A DNA stretch of 64,000 nt, from NCBI RefSeq assembly GCF_000007345.1, contig NC_003552.1, positions 5,270,001 to 5,334,000 on the forward strand, in the 5' to 3' direction. Below are positions 19,131-28,392 of this stretch, one piece after another. Made by a program: the position numbers and the translations under genes. Source of the stretch: Methanosarcina acetivorans C2A (GTDB taxonomy: Archaea; Halobacteriota; Methanosarcinia; Methanosarcinales; Methanosarcinaceae). Under the pieces are notes generated by a model. The model was not told the DNA's origin. It made no database searches and saw only the letters and a program-made list of their open reading frames with translations. The first letter of the stretch is position 1, and each line of letters begins with the position of its first letter.

Positions 19131-22100
19131 ATGAGCCCAATTAAAAAAATTTACTTGATTGTTTGTTCTTTCATTCTTCTGACCTGTAGTTTATATGCCA
19201 GTACAGGTTTTTTACATGTAGCAGGAGCAGTGGAGGACCAGAAGGATACTGTAGGAGACGGCGAGCCTGTTGCTCCTCCCTCGCTTGAAGAGGTACTTGC
19301 GCAGAGCCCTGTTTCTGTAGAAGGCCTGATAAAGAAAGGCAACGATCTCTATTCTCTTAAAAAGTATGAGCTTTCCATAGAATGCTTTGATGACGCACTT
19401 GAGATGGATTCGAATTCTTCAATGGCATGCTATGGAAAGGGCTGTGCTCTGACATCACTGAAAAGATATGAAGAAGCTATTGATTGCTATGATAAAGCTC
19501 TTGAAAGCTTTCCAACTTCTTCCTGGAGCTGGTATCAAAAAGGCGATGAATATATTCAGACACAAAATTATGTAGAGGCTATCAACTGCTACGAGAAAAG
19601 TTTCTCTATGGATAGCTATCTTTCCAGAGTCTGGTTCCAGAAAGCCCTTGCTTCTGAGAAACTGGGCATGGAGCAGGAGGCATTAGCTTCCTATGATAGT
19701 TCAATTGGCCTGGGCTCTAACGTGTCCAAAACTCTGCAAATGAAAGGGAAAGCTTACACCGGGCTTGAAAATTACGATGAAGCAATGAGGTGTTTTAACG
19801 GAGCACTTAATATTACTCCTGATGACTTTGAACTCTGGACTCAGAAAGGTATAATGTATGATATGTCCGGAGATTATGAAGCTGCAATACAGTGCTACGA
19901 CGAGGCAATTTCCCTCAATCCTGACCTTACTGAGGCCTGGTATAATAAAGGCGTAGACCTTGAGGGAATGGGGCTGTATCAGGAAGCTCTGACCTGCTAC
20001 GAATTTGTCCTCCTTTCAGAGCCTGAAAACCTCAATACCCTGCAGAAAAAAGGTTTCTGTCTCGAGCAGCTTGGTAGAAATGAAGAGGCTCTGCAGTGCT
20101 ATGAAGAGATTCTTACTTACAGTCCTGATGACGCTGATGCATGGTATAGTAAAGGTTCCGTGCTTAATGCTATGGGAGATTACGACGCTGCAATAGCCTG
20201 CTATGACAGAGCCCTTAATCCAGATGCAGGAATTGAAGTGGAAGAGATTGGAGAAGCTCTTCTCGAAAAGTTTAATGCCTATGATTCTGCACTTCCCGGG
20301 TATTCTGAAGTGCCCGAGTTTAAATCTTCTGCAGTTAAAATCTGGTACGACAAAGGACTGGCTTTTGATAAACTCGAAAACTACGAGTCTGCTCTTGAAT
20401 GTTATGATAGTGTACTGGAGACAGAATCAGGACACGCAGTGGTCTGGTACATGAAAGCCCTGGACTTGGACAGACTTGACAGGTATGAAGAAGCTGCTGG
20501 CTGTTATGATAAAGCCCTGAAACTGAACTCAGAATATGCAAAAGTCTGGTACAGGAAAGGATACGATTCTTCAAAATTTGGGCAGTACAAAGATGCCGCA
20601 AAAAGTTTTGATAAAGCTGTAAACCTTGATGATAATTACACCCTTGCATGGTATGGCAAAGCTTTTGCCCTGGCAAAAACAGGAGACTATGAAGAGGCTC
20701 TTGTATGCTACGAAAAAGTTCTTGCCGCTGCCCCTGATAGTGCTGAAATCTGGTACAACAAGGGTCTTCTCCTTGACCAGCTCGAAAGGCACCAGGAAGC
20801 TTCAGACTGTTACAGTAAGGCTCTCCAGATAAATCCAGGGTATTCTGTTGCTCGATTCAGATTAAACAAGAATACGGAAGAGCTGTATGGGGGGTTGACT
20901 CCCAATTCATCGGAAGGGAAAAAAACGGAGGTCAGTCCTAAAAGTGCAATTTCAGGAGGCTTCTGGTCTTACCTTCTGAACTACAAATATACACTTACTG
21001 AGGAGAGCTCGGACATTTCAGAGAACTTTGATGACCTGAGCCCGGAATTCAGTTACGATGCAGCCTGGTACGGCAAAGCTTCAGCATACAGCAAACTTAA
21101 CATGCATGAGGATGCCCTGGATGCTTACGATACGGCTCTTTCGATTAACCCCTTACGCACCGAAGCCTGGTATGAGAAGGGCTCTGCCCTTGACAAACTC
21201 GGAAGAAGTGAGGAAGCTCTGGAGTGTTACAAAAAAGCTCTTGAGATTAACCCGCAGTCGAGCGATGCCTTGTACGGGATGGCTTCTATCTCGAACACCC
21301 TTGGAAGATCGGAAGAAGCTATTGCTTACTATGACCAGTTACTTGCTGCCAATGCCAGTGACCCTGAAGCCCTGCAGGGAAAATCGCAGGCCCTTGTAAA
21401 TCTTGGCAGGTACGAAGAAGCAGTTGAATGTTTCAACCCTCTGCTCGAACTTGAATCGGAAAACATAGAGGCCCTGGATGGCCGGGCTTTTTCCCTGACA
21501 AAATCCGGAAGGCAAGAAGAAGCCCTGGAAGACTACGACAGAATCTTGCAGCTTGAACCTTCCAATTCAAAGGCAATGACTGAGAAAGCTTCTTTGTTTG
21601 AAGAACTCGGCAGGTATGAAGAAGCTGCTTCAACCTATGGAGAGATTCTCCGGATTACACCTGAGAACAGAGAGATAATGTACCGCCAGGGTAAGGCACT
21701 TGAAGCGATGGGAGATTTCGAAGCCGCAATCGCCTGTTATGATCAGATTCTTGCGCTTGACCCGAAAAATATCGATGCGATAAATAACAAGGGTTTTGCT
21801 TACGCTAAAATGGAGAAATATCAGGAAGCAATTGCCAGCTATGACAAAGCCATTGAGTATGCCCCAAATAATGCCACCGCCTGGTACTTCAAAGGATGCG
21901 CTAACTTCGCGATAAGCAGCAACATTGCTGCCGTTGAAAGCTTTGATAAAGTGGTGACGCTAAAACCAGACTGTATAACGGCGTGGTACAATAGGGGGTA
22001 TCTATACAATGTAATGGGAGAGGTTAATGAGTCAATCAATTCTTATAACAGCGCTCTTGCAATCAACCCCAATGAACCGTCTGTCCTTTATAACAAGCGT

Positions 22101-22370
22101 TTTGCACACTACCGCATAAAGGAATACGAAGATGCTTCGGCATGTAAAACAAAACTTGATTCTATCGACCCTGGCTTTGTTACAGCTCTTCAGAACAGGG
22201 GAACCCGCATCTTTATCCCCGAAACATACAGAAGTGACCTTAACTACTCTCTGCCTGTAAGATGGTACGAAGAAGAAGGAAACTATTCTAACAATACCAG
22301 CATAAACGTAACCGAAACTCCTCAGCAGGTAACCAATACATCCTCCAGAGAGGGGCAGAAGGAACACTGA
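19131..22370 (+). CDS. Secreted giant tetratricopeptide-repeat protein
   Basis: A 1079-residue protein with a signal-like N-terminus (IYLIVCSFILLTCSLYASTG) followed by a long superhelix of TPR units from about residue 60 to 1030, roughly 25-28 by eye. Typical units read 'AWYNKGVDLEGMGLYQEALTC' and 'NAIDNKGFAYAKMEKYQEAI'. Two non-TPR linkers interrupt the array near residues 370-400 and 580-640. TPR solenoids bind other proteins; an extracytoplasmic array of this size would be a large interaction scaffold on the outer face of the membrane, next to the cohesin/dockerin surface proteins. That link is inferred from position only. A GGGG stretch precedes the ATG. The tail is rich in NxT/NxS sequons. 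Directly after the stop, another frame (22347-22450) continues with acidic coding-like sequence (DETNEDTDWYVPESEEN), so the gene may have lost its last 30 or so residues by frameshift. Confidence 0.88.
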   Translation: MSPIKKIYLIVCSFILLTCSLYASTGFLHVAGAVEDQKDTVGDGEPVAPPSLEEVLAQSPVSVEGLIKKGNDLYSLKKYELSIECFDDALEMDSNSSMACYGKGCALTSLKRYEEAIDCYDKALESFPTSSWSWYQKGDEYIQTQNYVEAINCYEKSFSMDSYLSRVWFQKALASEKLGMEQEALASYDSSIGLGSNVSKTLQMKGKAYTGLENYDEAMRCFNGALNITPDDFELWTQKGIMYDMSGDYEAAIQCYDEAISLNPDLTEAWYNKGVDLEGMGLYQEALTCYEFVLLSEPENLNTLQKKGFCLEQLGRNEEALQCYEEILTYSPDDADAWYSKGSVLNAMGDYDAAIACYDRALNPDAGIEVEEIGEALLEKFNAYDSALPGYSEVPEFKSSAVKIWYDKGLAFDKLENYESALECYDSVLETESGHAVVWYMKALDLDRLDRYEEAAGCYDKALKLNSEYAKVWYRKGYDSSKFGQYKDAAKSFDKAVNLDDNYTLAWYGKAFALAKTGDYEEALVCYEKVLAAAPDSAEIWYNKGLLLDQLERHQEASDCYSKALQINPGYSVARFRLNKNTEELYGGLTPNSSEGKKTEVSPKSAISGGFWSYLLNYKYTLTEESSDISENFDDLSPEFSYDAAWYGKASAYSKLNMHEDALDAYDTALSINPLRTEAWYEKGSALDKLGRSEEALECYKKALEINPQSSDALYGMASISNTLGRSEEAIAYYDQLLAANASDPEALQGKSQALVNLGRYEEAVECFNPLLELESENIEALDGRAFSLTKSGRQEEALEDYDRILQLEPSNSKAMTEKASLFEELGRYEEAASTYGEILRITPENREIMYRQGKALEAMGDFEAAIACYDQILALDPKNIDAINNKGFAYAKMEKYQEAIASYDKAIEYAPNNATAWYFKGCANFAISSNIAAVESFDKVVTLKPDCITAWYNRGYLYNVMGEVNESINSYNSALAINPNEPSVLYNKRFAHYRIKEYEDASACKTKLDSIDPGFVTALQNRGTRIFIPETYRSDLNYSLPVRWYEEEGNYSNNTSINVTETPQQVTNTSSREGQKEH

Positions 22371-22617
22371 TGAAACTAATGAAGACACAGACTGGTACGT
22401 TCCAGAATCTGAAGAAAACCAGAAAAATAAAACAGACGTTGAAAACTGATATGTCCAGAGCCAGATGAGGTTTAAAAGAGCTTGAGAGCCAAAAAGAAGA
22501 ATTAATGCCGGTATGCGTATTAAGATTCCAGGCATATCGGCAAACTTTTTCTAAGGAAAAAAAGACAGAAACTCTTAAACGATTTTTCTTTCCCGTTCTT
22601 TTTTATATAATTTTATA

Positions 22618-22875
22618 CTGGAGTTTTTAACCGGAAAAATTGAAGTGACCCTTCTGTCGCCCCAGCCTGATCAGGAATATACCCCTAGAGATCTCGACGG
22701 AGAAGGCTTCTATGAAGACCTCACCGGAAACGGGGAGTTCAGTTTCGTAGATATAGTAGCTTACTTCCACAACATGGACTGGATAGAGGAAAACATGCCA
22801 GTGGAGTACTTCGACTTCAATGGAAACGGAAGGATCGATTTTGATGATGTAGTGCGGATGTTTGCAATGATATAA
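22618..22875 (+). pseudogene. Orphan dockerin remnant of a surface-protein gene
   Basis: About 86 codons matching only the end of the large surface proteins: the cohesin tail (EFLTGKIEVTLLSP) and a full dockerin-like domain (DLDGEGFYEDLTGNG ... DFNGNGRIDFDDVVRMF) ending FAMI. There is no signal peptide, ribosome-binding site or upstream domain; homology begins abruptly at about 22618. The 3' flank (22876-23140) is almost the same as that after the 23762 gene (27551-27815), so this is the 3' end of a lost or converted gene copy. An open frame from 22645 could in principle express a free dockerin of 76 residues, but an export signal is lacking. Confidence 0.75.
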
Positions 22876-23142
22876 GAAAAGGAAGAAAAAAGAAAGCCGA
22901 ATAGAGCTGTTTTCCTCCTTTCTTTTTTTGAAATAAACTTCAGGACAAAAAAGTCAAAGATATATATTAAAATAGGTAACAAGGGAATTGTTAGTCAATA
23001 AACTAAGAATAATTAGCCAAAGATTTTTATCTGTAGAAGTTAAAATAATCAATTAGTTCAATCAGATACAATTAGTTCAATCAATTAGGTCAGGAAATAT
23101 CAAAATTTCCGCAGGCATATGTTCTAGATAAACTTTAAAACT

Positions 23143-23560
23143 CCAGTTGTCCTGACACTTCAAAAAGGTCCGAAACCTGATCTGACTGTAGTATCGAATT
23201 CGAAATGCAGACAGATTCTTCCGCTCAGACCAACCGGCAACCCTATGAAAATACAGGAGGTCTTCAAAAAGATAAGAAATTGAAAGCACTTATTTTTCTT
23301 TACACAGCTCTAGCCTGAATTTTTCCAGAATTCCGGAAAGTTAGGTATGCCCTTCAGCAAAAATTTTGATGAGTAACATAAAAATTTTACCTAAAGAGTA
23401 TGCTAGATTTTTAATTGGGGCTGTGTTTTCAAATCAGTACTTTTTCCGGATTTTGAATGCTGTTATCTTCTGTTTGATCCACGGAATTTTAAAGCCAAAT
23501 ACTTCAAAACCGGCTGATCCTGGAAGCTCAAAAATCCGTGAGCATAAAAAACAGAAAAAA
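23143..23560 (+). repeat. Repeated leader element, copy 3 (truncated at 3' end)
   Basis: Left arm CCAGTTGTCCTGA (23143-23155) and right arm TCAGACCAACCGG (23225-23237) pair only partly here. The conserved CAAAAAGGTCCGAAACCTGATCT box and CAGGAGG are present. The second helix has changed on both sides to ACACAG (23302-23307) / CTGTGT (23421-23426), extended by a C-G pair. The copy is intact to about 23560 and then gives way to about 200 bp of unrelated sequence before the 23762 gene, so the second module (CAAAGGTCCGAAAA ... GGAG) is missing. Confidence 0.6.
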
Positions 23561-23761
23561 CAAAATCCAACCCTTATTCGGCATGTCGACATAATAATTT
23601 AAACATTTTTCTTGATTCTGTTTTTGAATTAATAATCTCTAACTGAAATCAGTTGATAACGTTTACATATACTTGAAATTTTGGCTATACCAGCAACCAA
23701 TATGCTGGGACTCGTACCAAATTATATGATGTTAGAAGAAATAAAAGTGAGGAAGTAAGGT

Positions 23762-26700
23762 ATGAAAAAAATACATTATGTTTGTATGGTTGCACTGTTG
23801 AGCACAATGATGCTGGCGGTTGCACCGGCATCGGCGACGACCTGGAATGTAAGCACGGTTTCTGAATTGCAGAATGCAGCGGCAAATGCGGGTGAAGGTG
23901 ACACAATTTTTGTGCATAATGGAAACTATACGCTTACAAGCACCCTTTATCTTTACAAGTCAAATATCACATTCACAGGAGAGAGCAAAGAAGGAGTAGT
24001 CCTCCTTAGAGACAATGATTTCATTACTATAGGTAGCAATGGTGGACCAGCACCCGGATGCATAGTTGAGAATATGACCTTACTAGGCGATATAACATCT
24101 ACTAGTGGTGTGTTTGGTATCAGTGTGCGTTCTCCTGACTGTACATTAAGAAACTTAATTTTACGCGATATTCGCGATTGTGCAGTTATATCCTCTAACT
24201 CCGAAGATTGTAGTGGCCTTATTATAAGCAACTGCACATTTGACAACTCCGGGACCGAAAATTTTGCGATCAGTATTCTAGCCACCAATTCGATCATCGA
24301 GAATAATGTTATAAAAAATAATCAGTATGCTTATGGCCCCCTTTGTGTTCAAGCTCAAAACGTAACGGTTTCAAACAACCTTTTCATGAATAATCCATAT
24401 GCCTTTTATCTGGTTTACGCAGATAACTCATTAGTCTCTGGAAATGACATGGTGTCAACTGGAAATATTCTCATATATGACCCCGGGGAAGCTATAGTAT
24501 GGCAGCTCAATAATTTCAGTGAAAGTATTGTGTCAAACGAATGGGCCGGGCCATTACCATCCGTAAGCTACTGGAACTCCACCGAGCCAATAGAGTACAC
24601 CTACAACGGTGCGACCTACACCGGTTACCCAGGCAACTACTGGGGTGCTGCTTACACAGGCACCGACGCTGACGGCAACGGGATAGGGGATACGCCTTAC
24701 GAAGTACCCGGCGGTTTAGGCACTGACTATTCCCCACTAATATCTCCAAAAGAGAACTACGAGATCCTGGAAACCCCTGTCGCCAACTTCAATGCAGCCC
24801 CACTTTCCGGAAATGTACCCCTGGAAGTCCGGTTCACGGACCAGTCCACAGGCAGTGGGATTTCAAGCTGGGCCTGGGACTTTGACGGGGACGGAAACGT
24901 GGACTCAACCGAGCAGAACCCGAGCCACACTTACAACAGCACAGGGGCTTACACCGTCAGCCTGTCGGTCACTGGCCAACTGGGTTCGGACAGCAAAACA
25001 AAGGCTGACTATATCACCGTAAGAGAACCGGCAGAGCCTCCCATCGCTGACTTCAGCGCAGAACCCCTTTCCGGACCTGTACCCCTGGAAGTCCGGTTCA
25101 CTGACCTTTCCACAGGCGAAGGGATAGACAGCTGGAGCTGGGACTTTGATTCCGACGGGACTGTGGATTCCACAGAGCAGAACCCCACCTTTACTTACAG
25201 TGAAATCGGCAACTACACCGTAACCCTGACCGTTACCGGAACAGGCGGAAGCGACAGCAAAGTAAAGACGGATTACATCGTAAGCGAAGAAGCCGAACCC
25301 GCGTTCCCGACCGCAGGCTTTTCGGCCAGCTCCAGAGACGGAGCAGTACCTTTCACGGTCAAATTCACTGACAGTTCAGAAAACACCATTGACTGGGCCT
25401 GGGACTTTGACAACGACGGAAACGTGGACTCAACCGAGCAGAACCCGCTTTATACCTACTACACGGAAGGAAACTACACCGTCAAATTGACCGCAAGCAA
25501 TGGAAACGGCAGTGATGTCCTGGAAATTCCGGACATGATCACGGTTGCTCCGGAAAGACCCGCCTCTCCTGAGGACTCCTGGTACCAGTTCCACGGAAAG
25601 GTTGGCCATCTCGGTTACTCCGAAAACGGGCCCAAGGCCAACCGTACAGAGTGGATAAGTGAGGATGTTACTGATGCTATCGGCAGTTCCTCGCCTGTAG
25701 TTGCCGAAGGGAAGGTCTTTGTGATCTGCGGCGGAGCAGGAATGGAAGAAGAAACGACAGGCATCGTTCAGTTAGTAGCCCTGAACGAGTCTACCGGAGA
25801 CATAACCTGGAATGCCAGTATCCCGGAAACCGTATACGGTTCATGGGCTTCCCCTGCTTATGATGACGGCATGGTCTTTACAGCAACCGGCCCTGAACTT
25901 GGCTGTTACAACGCCGAAACAGGAGAAAAAATCTGGTGCTTCAATGATACTGTGGGAACACTGGGTGCGGTTAATGGCGGGCCTGCTATCGCGGACGGGA
26001 TGGTTATCTTCAGTGACTGGGACGGGCACCATTATTACTGCCTTGACGAGGACACCGGATACCTGCTCTGGAGTTTTGTAGTGGTAGGAGACGCTCAGTC
26101 CGTACCTGCCTATGCAGACGGGAAGTTCTACCTGACAGGCTGGACTTACACGCAGGGGTATGCTTACTGCGTGGACGCGACAACCGGGGAACAGCTCTGG
26201 AACATTAATGTCGAACGCAGCTTCTGCGGGTCCCCTGCCTATAAAGACGGAGTCCTCTACCTGACAACCTACAACTTCTCTGGAGACGGTGACCTCTTTG
26301 CCCTGAACGCTACGGACGGGAGCATAATCTGGCAGCAGACCGTCCAGAGGACGGACTCGACCCCGGCTCTTGCATATGGAAATGTTTATGTTAGCGGAGG
26401 ATGCAGTGGCTTTAGTGACAAGGAAACCTACTGTTTTAATGCGACTACAGGCGAACCTGTCTGGTCAATCCCCTCAATCGGAGACTGGACCTGGTCGGTA
26501 GCTGTCGCCGATGGGCTCGCTTATGTGGGAGGTTATGCTCTGGACGCCTTTACGGGGGATGTCGTCTGGAATTCTCCTTATGGCGGCGGTACTCCCGCAC
26601 TTTCGGACGGTATGCTTTTCAGTATAGGGAGCAATAAGAAAGTCTATGCCTTCAAGGACTCACTCTCTTCACCTGTTGCCAACTTCTCTGCAGACATAAC

Positions 26701-27550
26701 ATCAGGCAATGCACCATTGACAGTCAACTTCACCGATCAGTCCGCAGGTTCCCCTACTTCGTGGCTCTGGGACTTAGGAGATGGAGAAAACTCAACTGAG
26801 CAGAACCCTTCACATACGTACACATCAGCCGGAAATTACACCGTAAATCTGACTGTGGAAAATTCCGCTGGCACGGACTTCGAGTTAAAAACGGATTACA
26901 TAGAAGTTTCCGAGGATTCCGTGGCAACCATTACTCTCTATTTCGATCCGGAAAGTTCCTCAGTTTCAGAAAACGAATCTACTGAAGTAAATATCGTTGC
27001 CAGTAATTTCCCTGCAGGGTTCTCAGGCTATAACCTGACCGTTGCTCTCGACGATCCGGCTGTTGCCGAGATAGTCGACATAGAGTACCCTTCCTGGGCT
27101 CTGATTACTCAGAACTCTTCCTTGCCCGGGACTTCTATCTACCTGAAGACTGTTGACCTGGAAGATTCCATTAAGGAAGGGGCAGCAGATGTTGTGCTTG
27201 CCACTCTCACTGTTTCTGGAAAGGAATCTGGTTCAGCGAATCTTTCTATAGGGGTTGAACGTCTGGAGGACGATTCCGGAGACTCTATAGAGCCAGAGTT
27301 TTTAACCGGAAAAATTGAAGTGGCCCTTCTGTCTCTCCTGCCTGATCAGGAATATGCTCCTAAGGACCTTGACGGAGACGGGCTCTATGAAGACCTCACC
27401 GGAAACGGGGAGTTCAGTTTTGTGGATATAGTGGCTTACTTCCACAACATGGACTGGATAGAGGAAAACATGCCGGTGGAGTACTTCGACTTCAACGGGA
27501 ATGAAAGGATAGACTTTGATGATGTAGTGCGGATGTTTGCAATGATATAA
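23762..27550 (+). CDS. NosD / PKD / PQQ surface protein with cohesin and dockerin domains
   Basis: A 1262-residue secreted protein. A signal peptide (about 1-28, ending APASA-TTWN) follows a GAGG ribosome-binding site. Domains: one right-handed beta-helix (about 30-335, closing with the family block NSTEPIEYTYNGATYTG), three PKD domains (339-423, 425-507, 513-595), one PQQ-type propeller (603-967, starting SWYQFHGKVGHLGYSE), a PKD (973-1049), a cohesin-like domain (1055-1187) and a dockerin-like domain (1190-1262). The second calcium loop reads DFNGNERIDFDD, with Glu replacing the usual Gly, which may weaken calcium binding relative to the paralogues. The propeller is most like propeller 2 of the 12175 and 30960 proteins. 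No membrane anchor is seen; surface retention through cohesin-dockerin pairing is inferred. Confidence 0.92.
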   Translation: MKKIHYVCMVALLSTMMLAVAPASATTWNVSTVSELQNAAANAGEGDTIFVHNGNYTLTSTLYLYKSNITFTGESKEGVVLLRDNDFITIGSNGGPAPGCIVENMTLLGDITSTSGVFGISVRSPDCTLRNLILRDIRDCAVISSNSEDCSGLIISNCTFDNSGTENFAISILATNSIIENNVIKNNQYAYGPLCVQAQNVTVSNNLFMNNPYAFYLVYADNSLVSGNDMVSTGNILIYDPGEAIVWQLNNFSESIVSNEWAGPLPSVSYWNSTEPIEYTYNGATYTGYPGNYWGAAYTGTDADGNGIGDTPYEVPGGLGTDYSPLISPKENYEILETPVANFNAAPLSGNVPLEVRFTDQSTGSGISSWAWDFDGDGNVDSTEQNPSHTYNSTGAYTVSLSVTGQLGSDSKTKADYITVREPAEPPIADFSAEPLSGPVPLEVRFTDLSTGEGIDSWSWDFDSDGTVDSTEQNPTFTYSEIGNYTVTLTVTGTGGSDSKVKTDYIVSEEAEPAFPTAGFSASSRDGAVPFTVKFTDSSENTIDWAWDFDNDGNVDSTEQNPLYTYYTEGNYTVKLTASNGNGSDVLEIPDMITVAPERPASPEDSWYQFHGKVGHLGYSENGPKANRTEWISEDVTDAIGSSSPVVAEGKVFVICGGAGMEEETTGIVQLVALNESTGDITWNASIPETVYGSWASPAYDDGMVFTATGPELGCYNAETGEKIWCFNDTVGTLGAVNGGPAIADGMVIFSDWDGHHYYCLDEDTGYLLWSFVVVGDAQSVPAYADGKFYLTGWTYTQGYAYCVDATTGEQLWNINVERSFCGSPAYKDGVLYLTTYNFSGDGDLFALNATDGSIIWQQTVQRTDSTPALAYGNVYVSGGCSGFSDKETYCFNATTGEPVWSIPSIGDWTWSVAVADGLAYVGGYALDAFTGDVVWNSPYGGGTPALSDGMLFSIGSNKKVYAFKDSLSSPVANFSADITSGNAPLTVNFTDQSAGSPTSWLWDLGDGENSTEQNPSHTYTSAGNYTVNLTVENSAGTDFELKTDYIEVSEDSVATITLYFDPESSSVSENESTEVNIVASNFPAGFSGYNLTVALDDPAVAEIVDIEYPSWALITQNSSLPGTSIYLKTVDLEDSIKEGAADVVLATLTVSGKESGSANLSIGVERLEDDSGDSIEPEFLTGKIEVALLSLLPDQEYAPKDLDGDGLYEDLTGNGEFSFVDIVAYFHNMDWIEENMPVEYFDFNGNERIDFDDVVRMFAMI

Positions 27551-27816
27551 GAAAAAGAAAAAAAGAAAGCCGAATAGAGCTGTTTTCCTCCTTTCTTTTT
27601 TTGAAATAAACTTCAGGACAAAAAAGTCAAGGATTTATATTAAAATAGGTAACAAGGGAATCGTTAGTCAATAAGCTAAGAATAATTAGCCAAAGATTTT
27701 TATTTGTAGAAGTCAAAAAGAATCAATCAGTTCAATCAGATACAATTAGTTCAATCAATTATTTCAGGAAATATCAAAATTTCCGCAGCATATGTTCCGG
27801 ATAAACTTTAAAAACT

Positions 27817-28392
27817 CCAGTTGCTCTGACACTTCAAAAAGGTCCGAAACCTGATCTTTCTGCAATACGGAATTCGAAATGCAGACAGATTCTTCCGCTC
27901 AGACCAACCGACAAAACCCCCATAAAAACATCGGAGGCCTTCAAAAGGATCAGAAATTGAAAGCACTTATTTTTCTTTACACAGCTTTAGTCTGGATTTT
28001 TTTCTGGATTCCGAAAAGTCAGGCATGTCCTTCAGCAAAATTTTTATGTTATTCATCAAAATTTTACCTAAAGAGTGTGCTAGATTTTTAATTCGGGCTG
28101 TGTTTTCAAATAAGTATTTTTTCCGGATTTTGAATGCTGTTATCTTCTGTTTGATCCCCGGAATATTAAAGCCAAATACTTCAAAACCGGCTGATCCCGG
28201 AAGCTCAAAAATCCGTGAGAATAAAAAACAGAAAAACAAAATCCAGTCGCTTCCTGCTCTTCAAAGGTCCGAAAACCCTTAAACCAAAAACAACTTCCTG
28301 TCCGGTCAAACCGCTTTTCAAATATTCGGGAGTCCGGACATTTCCGCGCAGGACGACAAGACCCATATGAAACAGATAGGAGAAATGAAAAT
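27817..28392 (+). repeat. Repeated leader element, copy 4 (full length, upstream of the 28393 gene)
   Basis: Left arm CCAGTTGCTCTGA (27817-27829), right arm TCAGACCAACCGA (27899-27911), then a CGGAGG. The second helix is ACACAG (27979-27984) / CTGTGT (28098-28103), the same variant as copy 3. The second module starts at about 28259 (CAAAGGTCCGAAAA) and ends with GATAGGAG a few bases before the ATG at 28393; it contains its own pair TGTCCGG / CCGGACA. The flank from 27551 to 27816 is the shared 3' flank of the dockerin genes. A short open frame at 27879-28091 has a hydrophobic stretch but is broken in all other copies, so I do not call it a gene. Confidence 0.65.

Noticed and set aside
27879-28091. 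Open frame with a hydrophobic, signal-like stretch inside leader copy 4
   Set aside because: The equivalent position is broken by stops and shifts in the other leader copies, so it is not a conserved peptide; it is better explained as chance or as the trace of an old gene start.
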